From the NCBI GenBank assembly GCA_964544155.1, contig CAZJAH010000026.1, forward strand, positions 1-39,534: a DNA stretch of 39,534 bases, given 5' to 3'. Shown here one piece after another: positions 16,261-25,048 of this stretch; position 1 is the first letter of the stretch; the number at the start of each line of letters is the position of its first letter. A program made the position numbers and the translations under genes. Source of the stretch: CAZJAH01 sp964544155. GTDB taxonomy: Bacteria; Bacteroidota; Ignavibacteria; Kapaibacteriales; UBA2268. The notes below the pieces were generated by a model that was not told the DNA's origin, did not search any database, and was given only the letters and a program-made list of their open reading frames with translations.

Positions 16261-18459
16261 TTATCTTACAACGACCCTGTAATTATTAACGTCTTTGCCA
16301 TTGAGCCTAATCATATAAGTACCTTTACTAAAACCGCTAATATCAATCGGTATAACACGGCCCTGAAAATCTATTTTTTCAGTCATAACAGGGATTCCTT
16401 CAAGGGAATAGACGCTCAATGTGTATTTGCCCGGATTATCGTGCTTAAGGTAAACTACCCCTGAAGCCGGATTCGGATAAGCGTATCCGCTATAAAGCAC
16501 ATCATCAGCAACAGAGTTGATGTTCAACACAGCTTTAAGAGCCTCGTAAATATCAATCTTACCCCAGCCCCAGGAATTGCTTTTGCTGTTTGGCCCGGTA
16601 TCACCTGTGAATATATCCCTTTGAGCCGTAGCTCTGAAAATATTCTTGATATCAACCGGCGTAAGTGTAGGATCGGCCTGAAGCATCAACGCGATAGCGC
16701 CGCTTACAAAGGGGGCAGACATTGAGGTTCCCTGCAGAGCGCCATAATACCAATAATCAAAGGCATCCGCTACTAATAAGTTTTTAAGGTGGCCGTCAGG
16801 CGCGTATAATTCGCTTTGAGAATTAACAGCTGCAACTATGACATCACCCGGAGCAGTTATATCAGGTTTGATCCTGCCATCAGCTGACGGGCCATTGCTT
16901 GAAAATCCGGCGAGCCTTCCTAAAGAATGATGGGAATTATTATAATGGTTAGAGCCTTCGATATCCCGGTAACCCGTTTTTGAAATATAAGCACCTACGG
17001 TAATTATTTCCTTTCCGTTGCCGGGCTCTGTAATTCCGATCTGTGTATTGCCTTCCAGTAGATCTTCAAACCACCTTATAATGAAAGGATTAGAATCTGA
17101 GTAACTGTTCTTCCAGACGAACACCTCGCCGTTATTGCCTTCGACAAGAAAATAAAGGTACAGCTGTTCTTCGAGCCGGCAGTTTAAGGATATCCTTGGG
17201 CGTCCGTTATATTCAGAGGTTTTAGCATAGGTATCGAATGAAGCAACCTGTTTGCCGTTAAGCTTAATATCGAAATATCCTGTGTTATCATCTGAAGTAC
17301 AAATCCAATCCGATTCACTGTCTATAGTCTGATTATCTTCATCAACGATGTGTACTTTTACACAAAATTCCTCGCCTTTAGTTCCCCAAAAGTCAAAACC
17401 TCCGGAAGGATTGCTCATTCGTGTTAGCATGCCAAAATCAGTATCGAGCGAAAAATCATTATAAACAAATACTTTTTGTCTGCCGCTGTTTCCCGCGGAT
17501 TTAACAACTATTCTGCCCGGGCCGGTTAAAGCATCGATAGCTTCGTCAAATAGGGTGGTACCGTCATGCGGGCCGAAATGAGTTCCCAGGCTTATATTTA
17601 CAACTCCGGGCTTGCCCTGAGATTCGGCATAATCAAAAATATAAGATATACCGTCGATTATATTTCCCTGAAACGCATCATTTCCGCTTGAAGATTTATA
17701 AGCAACAAAAACCAGCTCTGAATTTCCTGCGACTCCTGCGTACAGCTCATTGCCCAATCCGCTTCCCGCGGCAATGCTCGCAACATGTGTACCGTGAGTG
17801 CCCCATTCATCATCAGTAAGTACCTGCTGGATTTCTAAGGGGGTCAATTCCCAGCCATAGTCAAAGGCTGAGGGCGGATCGCCCTCTTCATTCTGTATCC
17901 ATACTTTGCTTAATCTGTTCTTTTCAGTCTGTTTATCCAAAAATTCAACATGAGTAAAATCAAAACCTCCGTCAATTATGCCGACCACAACTCCCGTGCC
18001 GTCATATTGAGTATCAAAAAGGGCTTCGCTGTTGCTAAGCACATCATTAAGCCTGCCGGATGATCTGGCGCTGTCAAGTTCAAGAGATAGAGGTGTATCG
18101 GCGTGTATATATTTAATGAAGTCCTGTTCGCTAAGCTCTTCCATACTGTTTACCGGTATATCGGCCGTTAAGATAGATCCGGCTTTGGTCCGTATATGCA
18201 CACCGTATTCATCTAATCTGGCTGAATTGCTAATATCATCGATTTTGATAAGAGCGCTAAGGTAATAGCTTCCGGACTTGATCCTCAAAGGAAGGTGCCG
18301 TCTTTCCAGAAGACTTTCGCTAATCTTTTTTTTATTCGATTTATAATCCTTTAGAACTATCTGTGCCTGATGGGATAATTTCGAATTTGGATTATCCGAA
18401 AAAAGTTCCGGCCCCGAAAAAATTAATAATATAATTAACAGCAGTTGAAAAAATATCAT
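16261..18459 (-). CDS. Secreted subtilisin-like (S8) serine protease with T9SS sorting domain
   Basis: A 732-residue exported protease. The signal peptide covers residues 1-20. An N-terminal pro-region (about 25-140) precedes the S8 catalytic domain. The triad is Asp163 (GIIDGGFDFTH), His225 (HGTHVAS) and Ser579 (GTSMSAP), and the oxyanion Asn324 is in SAGNSG. An insert of about 180 residues between the oxyanion Asn and the DITAPG motif (about 330-510) is beta-rich, with WICTSDDNTGYFDIK; it looks like a PA-like or prodomain-like insertion. The C-terminal sorting domain starts at YAYPNPASG (about 659) and ends GTYMIRLNGKDVNNYRVVVR. Cell-surface or secreted location follows from the sorting domain. 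It has its own terminator and is divergent from the histidine kinase. Confidence 0.93.
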   Translation of the reverse strand: MIFFQLLLIILLIFSGPELFSDNPNSKLSHQAQIVLKDYKSNKKKISESLLERRHLPLRIKSGSYYLSALIKIDDISNSARLDEYGVHIRTKAGSILTADIPVNSMEELSEQDFIKYIHADTPLSLELDSARSSGRLNDVLSNSEALFDTQYDGTGVVVGIIDGGFDFTHVEFLDKQTEKNRLSKVWIQNEEGDPPSAFDYGWELTPLEIQQVLTDDEWGTHGTHVASIAAGSGLGNELYAGVAGNSELVFVAYKSSSGNDAFQGNIIDGISYIFDYAESQGKPGVVNISLGTHFGPHDGTTLFDEAIDALTGPGRIVVKSAGNSGRQKVFVYNDFSLDTDFGMLTRMSNPSGGFDFWGTKGEEFCVKVHIVDEDNQTIDSESDWICTSDDNTGYFDIKLNGKQVASFDTYAKTSEYNGRPRISLNCRLEEQLYLYFLVEGNNGEVFVWKNSYSDSNPFIIRWFEDLLEGNTQIGITEPGNGKEIITVGAYISKTGYRDIEGSNHYNNSHHSLGRLAGFSSNGPSADGRIKPDITAPGDVIVAAVNSQSELYAPDGHLKNLLVADAFDYWYYGALQGTSMSAPFVSGAIALMLQADPTLTPVDIKNIFRATAQRDIFTGDTGPNSKSNSWGWGKIDIYEALKAVLNINSVADDVLYSGYAYPNPASGVVYLKHDNPGKYTLSVYSLEGIPVMTEKIDFQGRVIPIDISGFSKGTYMIRLNGKDVNNYRVVVR

Positions 18460-18658
18460 TTTATAATTTATCCTGATTATTAAAATTGGACTAAATATAA
18501 TAATGCATAAAAGCTCTAAAAGTTACTTTTTGGCAGCATTTATAATTTTTAAACGCTTTAATTTATTAAATATTAACATGGCCTATAAATAGAATTCATA
18601 CGAATAAGCTAATATGTGTTTTAAAATATACTCTAAAAATATTAATGACTAAGTATTA

Positions 18659-21121
18659 ATGATGAAAAATTTCAGATTGTCTTTATTAGCTAAGATATTG
18701 CTTCTGGCTACTTTTCTCGAGCTGATTTTGTTTATAGTAGTGGGATTTGGTTTTTTCTCAGTAAATGTAATGAATGAACGCGATTTGTTCAGAAATGTTG
18801 AAACAGTAATGCTACAGGGATATCAGTACCGTTCGGATTTTTCCAAGACAAGAGATATTGAGTATGTGGAACAATTTGAAAGCACTATGAATGAATTCAA
18901 CTCCATACTCGATCCGTTTTATAACGACAAAACTGTTTCTGAACTGACTTTAATCCAAAAAGATTACAACAATACATTTAAAACATATGTTGGGATTATG
19001 AAAACCAGAGGACTGAACGAAAACCTCGGTGTTGAAGGCAATTTCCGCGAAAGTGTACATAATATAGAAGATATTCTAAAAGAAACAGACCACGATAAGC
19101 TCTATGTATACATGCTTCAGGCAAGGCGCAGGGAAAAAGACTACATCATGCGCAGGCATCCCGAATACATAGAGAATGTTGAAACTCTGGTCGATTCGCT
19201 TGTTAACAAGGCGGCCCGTCTCGATATGAATTTGGAAAGAAAAACCGAGATAATTAAACTTTCACAGGTTTATATGCTTTCATTCAAAGAATTGGTAAGA
19301 GTATTCAGCGAATTGGATTCCCTTGAAATACAGCTAATCGAATTCGAAGAAAAAATGCGGCGCATAATCAAACAAATTGTTAAAAATAAAGCTGCCGAAG
19401 CGGATATGATACAGAAAGTACAATTTTCCGTTGTAGGAATTTCTCTTATTCTTGGTGTATTTTTAAGTATTGTGATAGCCAAAGGTATAGCAAATCCTGT
19501 CATAAAGCTTCAGAAAGCCGCGCTAAAAATGTCTGAAGGCAATTATGACGCTAAGGTAGTAGTTAATTCGAAAGATGAAGTAGGCGATCTGGCCGCGTAT
19601 TTTAATATCATGGCAGAAAATATTAAAACATCAAATGATACAGTGATGCAACAGCAGGAAAAACTAAAAGACCAGAATATTGAATTGGAACTATTAGCTG
19701 AAGACCTGAAGGATTCATTCAATAATCTCTCGGTACTAAGTAATATCGGACAAAGCATTACAGCAATTCTTAATTTTGATGAGCTTTTTGACAAGCTTTA
19801 CCATGAGCTTACAACTGTAATCGATTCCTCAACATTTGCCATCGGGCTACTGGATGATAAAAAAAGCACAATAGAATACGGGCTTATCATACAAAATCAG
19901 GAAAAGAAAGATAAAGCAAGCATACCGCTTGATGATGAATCGCGTATTGATGTAATGAGCGTTCTTCATAAGCACGAAATTATCATTAGGGATATGGAAC
20001 AGGGCATGCGGCAGCTTAAAGATAATTACTCTTGGTTTGATGAAGAATATGAGCCAAAAAGCCTCTCGGCAGGTTCGCAATCAGCCCTTTGCATTCCAAT
20101 TAAAGTTGATAATAATGTTATTGGAATTATGACTGTAGAAAGCAGAACAAAAAACACCTTCAAAAACCATGACATAGACATGATACGAAACCTTGCTTCG
20201 TACATTGCCATTGCAGTGATGAATGCCAAATCCTACCAGGAAATCATTAAATCGCACGAAGAGCTGAAAAAGACGCAGAACCAGCTTGTACAGGCAGAAA
20301 AAATGGCTTCACTCGGACAGCTTACAACCGGTATTGCCCATGAAATTAAGAATCCACTTAACTTCATCAATAACTACTCAGATGGTACTGTCGAACTTCT
20401 TGACGAACTCAAAAATGATTTTGAGCCTATTAGGGATAAAATTGAAGAAAAGGATTTCGACTACCTCTTCCAGACTATCAGCGAAATATCCGAGCACCTG
20501 CAAACGATTAATAAGAACGGCAAGAGAGTTGACAGGATAGTCAAATCTATGATGGAACACGCCCGAGGCGGTTCTGGGGAAATGGTGCCGACTAACATTA
20601 ACCAGTTCCTGCACGAATACGTAAAACTGGCTTATAACGGTTTCCGCGGCCAGTACAAGCAATTCACCGCCACTCTCAAATATGAATTCGATGATAATAT
20701 CAGCGAAGTATTCCTCAGGCAGCAGGATTTCAGCAGAGTTATTACAAATGTAGTGGATAACGGCTGCTATTCCGTTAAAAAGAAAAATGAATTGAACCTG
20801 AACGGTTTTGAACCTGAAATACTTGTTAAGACTATAGACCTCCACGAAGTTATTGAGATCAGGATACGGGATAACGGCCTGGGTGTACCTAAGAATGTAC
20901 TGGATAAGCTCTTTAATCCATTCTTTACCACTAAACCGACAGGCGAGGGTACAGGGCTTGGGCTTTCACTCAGCTACGACATCATCACTAACGGCCATGC
21001 AGGCAGTATGAAGGTTGAAACCGAAGAAAATGAATTTGCAGAATTCATAATCAGGCTTCCGAAAGCACAGAATGGCAGCGTTAAAAATGATAATAAAGAA
21101 ATGCTGACAAATGCCGGATAA
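18659..21121 (+). CDS. Sensor histidine kinase (HAMP-GAF-HisKA-HATPase)
   Basis: An 820-residue membrane-bound kinase. Order of parts: membrane segment 1 (about 10-35); a helical extracytoplasmic sensor of about 215 residues with heptad character; membrane segment 2 (about 255-275); HAMP (about 275-325, ending DEVGDLAAYFNIMAE); a coiled coil; a GAF domain (about 358-520); the HisKA H-box with His561 (GIAHEIKNPLNF); and the ATPase domain with DNGLGVP (738-744) and GTGLGLS (764-770). The signal sensed by either sensor domain is not evident. No cognate regulator is adjacent. The nearest is the degenerate HD-GYP regulator beyond the protease gene, on the opposite strand. The gene has two consecutive ATGs (18659, 18662). 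Confidence 0.93.
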   Translation: MMKNFRLSLLAKILLLATFLELILFIVVGFGFFSVNVMNERDLFRNVETVMLQGYQYRSDFSKTRDIEYVEQFESTMNEFNSILDPFYNDKTVSELTLIQKDYNNTFKTYVGIMKTRGLNENLGVEGNFRESVHNIEDILKETDHDKLYVYMLQARRREKDYIMRRHPEYIENVETLVDSLVNKAARLDMNLERKTEIIKLSQVYMLSFKELVRVFSELDSLEIQLIEFEEKMRRIIKQIVKNKAAEADMIQKVQFSVVGISLILGVFLSIVIAKGIANPVIKLQKAALKMSEGNYDAKVVVNSKDEVGDLAAYFNIMAENIKTSNDTVMQQQEKLKDQNIELELLAEDLKDSFNNLSVLSNIGQSITAILNFDELFDKLYHELTTVIDSSTFAIGLLDDKKSTIEYGLIIQNQEKKDKASIPLDDESRIDVMSVLHKHEIIIRDMEQGMRQLKDNYSWFDEEYEPKSLSAGSQSALCIPIKVDNNVIGIMTVESRTKNTFKNHDIDMIRNLASYIAIAVMNAKSYQEIIKSHEELKKTQNQLVQAEKMASLGQLTTGIAHEIKNPLNFINNYSDGTVELLDELKNDFEPIRDKIEEKDFDYLFQTISEISEHLQTINKNGKRVDRIVKSMMEHARGGSGEMVPTNINQFLHEYVKLAYNGFRGQYKQFTATLKYEFDDNISEVFLRQQDFSRVITNVVDNGCYSVKKKNELNLNGFEPEILVKTIDLHEVIEIRIRDNGLGVPKNVLDKLFNPFFTTKPTGEGTGLGLSLSYDIITNGHAGSMKVETEENEFAEFIIRLPKAQNGSVKNDNKEMLTNAG

Positions 21122-21174
21122 GATTATACCTTAGGAATTTTAGCCCATAGCAGGGTTTCTTGTATTTATGAGCG

Positions 21175-21197
21175 GAGTATATGGAAGATACTCTTTT
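21175..21197 (+). terminator. Possible terminator after the histidine kinase
   Basis: A 6-bp stem GAGTAT / ATACTC with a 7-base loop is followed by TTTT, 54 bases past the kinase stop codon. The stem is AT-rich and short, so the call is weak. Confidence 0.4.
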
Positions 21198-21276
21198 AAT
21201 CATTATTAAAATATAGTGGTAAAAAAAAGTATTAGATATATTGCTGTATTTAATTTTATGTAACATAATTAAGTAA

Positions 21277-21288
21277 CGCTTTAAAGCG
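21277..21288. promoter_or_regulatory. 12-bp perfect palindrome upstream of the outer-membrane barrel gene
   Basis: CGCTTTAAAGCG reads the same on both strands and lies 93 bases before the start codon at 21381, in a 258-base region without genes. It could be an operator. Nothing else in this intergenic stretch is recognisable apart from the terminator-like hairpin at its start. Confidence 0.3.
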
Positions 21289-21380
21289 GAGTTAAGGCAG
21301 ATTAATAAGCACGCCTGAAAATCTTTATTCAGTCAATCCGTCAAGCTACAATGAATTTATATTAATAAAAAAAGTAGATT

Positions 21381-21872
21381 ATGAAAAAATATTTAGTTGT
21401 AGCACTTTTAATGATATTAAGCGCTCCTGCTTACGCGAATGTTGACGGTAAAGACTTTGGTTTTGGTATTGTATTAGGTGATCCCACGGGTATAACTCTC
21501 AAGCACTGGCTTAATAACGAAAACGCCATGAATTTTACCGTGGGCAGCTCATATTATGGCAGCCTGCGGCTGGGAGTTGATTATCTTTGGCATTTTAATG
21601 CCTTCAATACTGATTTGTTTAATCTTCATGCCGGCATAGGCGGGGTTTTGGGTATCGGCGATAACGACAATTGGTTTACGAGCCGAGAAAGATCGAAATG
21701 GAATACTTTCGATGATGATTTCGGCCTGGGAGCCAGGGCTACTTTCGGCGGCAATTTCGTTCCCCGGCGCGTTCCGCTGGAGATATTCCTCGAACTGGGA
21801 GTTATAGTAGGCGTAGTTCCGGGATTCGGAACTGGTGCAGAAGGCGCTGTCGGTATTAGATTCTATCCATGA
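21381..21872 (+). CDS. Small outer-membrane beta-barrel protein
   Basis: A 163-residue protein with a signal peptide (residues 1-19, cleavage after AYA). The mature part is a run of short amphipathic strands typical of 8-stranded barrels: FGFGIVLGDPTGITLKHWL, NAMNFTVGSSYY and LRLGVDYLWHF, ending VGIRFYP with an aromatic near the C-terminus. The GxxLGDPTGxTxKxW start and the LxVDYLWHF segment resemble small barrel proteins of the BAPKO_0422 type. Function is unknown. It precedes the mrp genes by 89 bases on the same strand, but joint transcription is not shown. Confidence 0.75.
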   Translation: MKKYLVVALLMILSAPAYANVDGKDFGFGIVLGDPTGITLKHWLNNENAMNFTVGSSYYGSLRLGVDYLWHFNAFNTDLFNLHAGIGGVLGIGDNDNWFTSRERSKWNTFDDDFGLGARATFGGNFVPRRVPLEIFLELGVIVGVVPGFGTGAEGAVGIRFYP

Positions 21873-21961
21873 TAATAAGCATTAAACGCTCATCATATTA
21901 AGCTAAGTTCATATTTTTTGCGTCAGAGTTTTTGATCCGGAAAAAATTTGGAATTTTAAAA

Positions 21962-24274
21962 ATGCTATCAGCAGTTGTTTATTCAGGGTTTATACTTGCG
22001 ATATTTGTACCCTTGATATTTAGAATTTTCGGTAAAAAATCATCAGGAGCGATAATATCTCTGCTCCCGTTGGGGATATTCCTTTACCTTCTTACTTACC
22101 TGCCGGAAGTAAACTCAGGGAATTACATTAAGGAAACAACGGTCTGGTTCAGTTCGTTGGGAGTTAACCTCAGTTTCTACCTTGACGGGCTTTCTCTGAT
22201 TTTCGCGCTCATCATCAGCGGCATAGGTTTTGCCGTGTTTTCTTACGCGGGTAAGTACATGGAGCATAATCCCTTCATAGAGCGGTTCTATGTTTATATA
22301 AGTATTTTCATGGCTTCCATGCTTGGAGTTGTTATTTCCGATAATGTATTCGCTTTGTTTATATTTTGGGAATTGACCAGTATAAGCTCCTATCTGCTCA
22401 TAGGTTTCAACCACCATACAGAAAAGTCAAGATATAGCGCACTTCAGGCAATGCTGATTACGGCTATGGGCGGCCTGGCCATGCTCGCCGGCCTGCTTCT
22501 TTTATCATTGGCAACAGGCACACAGAGCATACAGGAAATGAAGGTTATGAGCGCCATGATAATATCACATGACTATTATTTGCCCGCCTTGATACTTATT
22601 CTCCTGGGGGCATTCACAAAATCGGCGCAGTTCCCCTTTCATTTCTGGCTTCCTAACGCTATGGAAGCGCCTACTCCCGTCAGTGCTTATCTCCATTCGG
22701 CCACAATGGTCAAGGCTGGCGTGTTTCTGTTGGCGAGATTAAGCCCGGTGCTGTCGGCCGGCCCTTACTGGACTGAGATAGTAACCGGTATCGGAGCTGT
22801 AACCATGCTCGGCGGAGCGGTTATGTCTGTTTATAATACAGATCTCAAAAGAATTCTCGCATATTCGACTGTCAGCGTTCTTGGGACACTCACGATGCTT
22901 ATAGGCTTAGGCACAGAATTCGCGATCAAAGGCATGGTAATTTATCTGCTGGCGCATTCGCTTTATAAAGGTGCGTTATTTCTTTATGCCGGAATTATCG
23001 ACCACGAAACCGGAACCAGGGATATAAGAGAAATAGCAGGTTTGAGTAAATTCATGCCTATAACGCTTGCTATCGGATTCCTGGCGGCATTTTCGAAGAT
23101 GGGGCTGGTGCCGTTCTTCGGGTTTATCGGAAAAGAAACCGTATATGATGCTGCTCTCAGGTATGATCATTTTGGATATGCCATTATTGCTTTTACTGTG
23201 TCGGCAAGCATTTTTATAGTAGCGGCGGCGGCTCTTGTCGGTATAAAGCCTTTTTTGGGCAAAGAAGCTAAATATCCTGGGAATAAGCCGCATGAAGCGC
23301 CCTTCCAGATGTTACTCGGCCCGGCATTATTGGCAGCCGCGGGATTTCTTTTCGGAATATTTCCCCTTATCGTCGAAGGATTACTTGGTGCTACTGTTTC
23401 GGATATAACCGGCATTCCTGTTGAATTTCATCTTTCATTGTGGCACGGATTCAATGTAGTGCTGCTGCTTAGCATTGCAACTCTTGGAATAGGCGCGTTC
23501 CTTTATTTTTATATTGACAAATTAAGGGAAATGATGAAGAGCTTTTGGAAACCTGAGGCCGTATTTCCCGAAAACATATATAAATTTTCGCTTGACGGCA
23601 TGATGAAAACTGCCAAAGGCCAGACCCGCCTGCTTCAAAACGGATACCTGAGATATTATATAACTTTTATTATTTTGACTACAATAGGACTGGTGGGATA
23701 CTCATTAGTAAATTTCAATGATCTGAGCATGATTTCGCCTGATCTGGGCATAGAATTCCACGAGTTGATGATTGCATTGATTGTTATAGCGTCAGCTATT
23801 ACCGCGGTTATGGCGAAAGGCAGGCTCACGGCGGTAGCGGCAATGGGTGTAGTTGGCTTTAGCGTGGCTTTTATATTTATCCTGTATGGTGCTCCTGATC
23901 TGGCAATGACTCAGTTCGCCATCGAAACCCTGACGGTTATTGTTTTCGTTTATGTGATTTACAGACTGCCGAAATATATTAATTATTCCAAGAACTCCCG
24001 AAGGGTCAAGGATGGCATTCTCGCGTCCGCTACGGGATTAATGATGGCATCGATTATTTTAATTGTATCTGAAACATCTAAGCGCGGCGACATAAAGGAA
24101 TACTACAATGCCACCAGCTATCTCAAAGCCAAGGGCAGGAATATCGTGAATGTGATACTGGTGGATTTCAGGGCGCTGGATACAATGGGAGAGATAACAG
24201 TTCTGGCAGTAGCTGCGCTGGGAGTATTTGCTTTATTGAAATTGAGAAATGACGGCAGGGAGGACTTTGAATGA
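21962..24274 (+). CDS. mrpA: Mrp Na+/H+ antiporter subunit A
   Basis: The large membrane subunit of the Mrp/Mnh cation-proton antiporter, related to complex I NuoL. The 770-residue protein is almost wholly membrane-embedded. The NuoL-like core carries WLPNAMEAPTPVSAYLHSAT and MVKAGVFLLARL (about 235-265). The C-terminal part carries the MbhD-like YGAPDLAMTQFAIETLTV and the MbhE-like VNVILVDFRALDTMGEIT. The ATG at 21962 is preferred to an upstream in-frame TTG at 21932, since it places the first membrane segment at the N-terminus. The gene overlaps mrpB by 4 bases (ATGA). Confidence 0.93.
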   Translation: MLSAVVYSGFILAIFVPLIFRIFGKKSSGAIISLLPLGIFLYLLTYLPEVNSGNYIKETTVWFSSLGVNLSFYLDGLSLIFALIISGIGFAVFSYAGKYMEHNPFIERFYVYISIFMASMLGVVISDNVFALFIFWELTSISSYLLIGFNHHTEKSRYSALQAMLITAMGGLAMLAGLLLLSLATGTQSIQEMKVMSAMIISHDYYLPALILILLGAFTKSAQFPFHFWLPNAMEAPTPVSAYLHSATMVKAGVFLLARLSPVLSAGPYWTEIVTGIGAVTMLGGAVMSVYNTDLKRILAYSTVSVLGTLTMLIGLGTEFAIKGMVIYLLAHSLYKGALFLYAGIIDHETGTRDIREIAGLSKFMPITLAIGFLAAFSKMGLVPFFGFIGKETVYDAALRYDHFGYAIIAFTVSASIFIVAAAALVGIKPFLGKEAKYPGNKPHEAPFQMLLGPALLAAAGFLFGIFPLIVEGLLGATVSDITGIPVEFHLSLWHGFNVVLLLSIATLGIGAFLYFYIDKLREMMKSFWKPEAVFPENIYKFSLDGMMKTAKGQTRLLQNGYLRYYITFIILTTIGLVGYSLVNFNDLSMISPDLGIEFHELMIALIVIASAITAVMAKGRLTAVAAMGVVGFSVAFIFILYGAPDLAMTQFAIETLTVIVFVYVIYRLPKYINYSKNSRRVKDGILASATGLMMASIILIVSETSKRGDIKEYYNATSYLKAKGRNIVNVILVDFRALDTMGEITVLAVAALGVFALLKLRNDGREDFE

Positions 24275-24687
24275 AATCGCTAATTCTCTCGACAGGAACA
24301 AGGTATTTAATACCTCTGCTATTGATATTTGCTTTTTTTCTTTTGCTGAGAGGTCATAACGAGCCCGGTGGAGGATTTGTAGGCGGGCTTGTAGCTTCCA
24401 CGGCTTATGTGCTATACGGTATAGCTTACGGTGTGAATGAAGCCCGAAAGCTGCTCAGGATAGATCCTGTATACCTCGTAGGATTGGGCCTTTTAACAGC
24501 TTTAATAAGCGCTCTTATCCCTGTCCTGGCCGGAGAAACATTCATGACAGGTGTTTGGATGAAGAATGAAGTTCCCATACTTGGAAAGCTTGGAACTCCA
24601 CTGCTTTTTGATACCGGTGTGTTTTTGCTTGTACTTGGAATTTCACTGAAAGTAATATTCGCGCTGGCCGAGGAGGATGTACGATGA
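24271..24687 (+). CDS. mrpB: Mrp Na+/H+ antiporter subunit B (MnhB domain)
   Basis: A 138-residue inner-membrane subunit with about four membrane segments. The family hallmark GHNEPGGGFVGGLVAS is at about residues 28-43, and TPLLFDTGVFLLVLG at about 110-124. Its start overlaps the mrpA stop as ATGA and has a strong ribosome-binding site (GGGAGG) upstream; its end overlaps mrpC the same way. Translational coupling is likely. Confidence 0.94.
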   Translation: MKSLILSTGTRYLIPLLLIFAFFLLLRGHNEPGGGFVGGLVASTAYVLYGIAYGVNEARKLLRIDPVYLVGLGLLTALISALIPVLAGETFMTGVWMKNEVPILGKLGTPLLFDTGVFLLVLGISLKVIFALAEEDVR

Positions 24688-25040
24688 TACTTCTTTTGGC
24701 AATAATTGTAGGGGTGCTATATTCTTCCGGTATTTATCTTATGCTTAGAAGAAGCCTTGTTAAGGTAATTATCGGCCTTATATTCATGAGCCACGCGGCT
24801 AACCTGCTTATTATCACAGTTGGCGGGATCACAAGCTCTAATCCGGCATTTATTCCTGAAGGCCAAACGATGATACAGGGTGATTTCTCTGAGCCTCTGC
24901 CACAGGCTCTTGTACTCACTGCAATTGTTATCAGTTTCGGTGTGCAGGCTTTCGCTATCGTTTTATTCAAAAGAGCATACCAGACCGTCGGAAGTGACGA
25001 TCTGGATAAACTCAGAAGTACTGATATGCTGAATGAGTAA
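24684..25040 (+). CDS. mrpC: Mrp Na+/H+ antiporter subunit C (NuoK-like)
   Basis: A 118-residue subunit with three membrane segments, homologous to NuoK. Seen: SSGIYLMLRRSLVKVIIGL (about 10-28), MSHAANLLIITVGG and LPQALVLTAIVISFGVQAF (about 73-91), the last being a family signature. It overlaps mrpB by 4 bases. No mrpD follows: 8 bases after its stop lies the end of a convergent leucine-rich-repeat gene. This is unusual for an Mrp operon, which normally runs A to G. Confidence 0.94.
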   Translation: MILLLAIIVGVLYSSGIYLMLRRSLVKVIIGLIFMSHAANLLIITVGGITSSNPAFIPEGQTMIQGDFSEPLPQALVLTAIVISFGVQAFAIVLFKRAYQTVGSDDLDKLRSTDMLNE

Positions 25041-25048
25041 TAGCAGCT

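Noticed and set aside
20378..20845. 155-codon antisense frame inside the histidine kinase
   Set aside because: The kinase frame carries the conserved H-box and ATP-binding motifs; the antisense product shows no recognisable feature.
21932..21961. TTG start for mrpA giving ten extra residues
   Set aside because: The ATG at 21962 gives a normal N-terminal membrane segment; the extra residues (rich in Lys) are not typical of the family.
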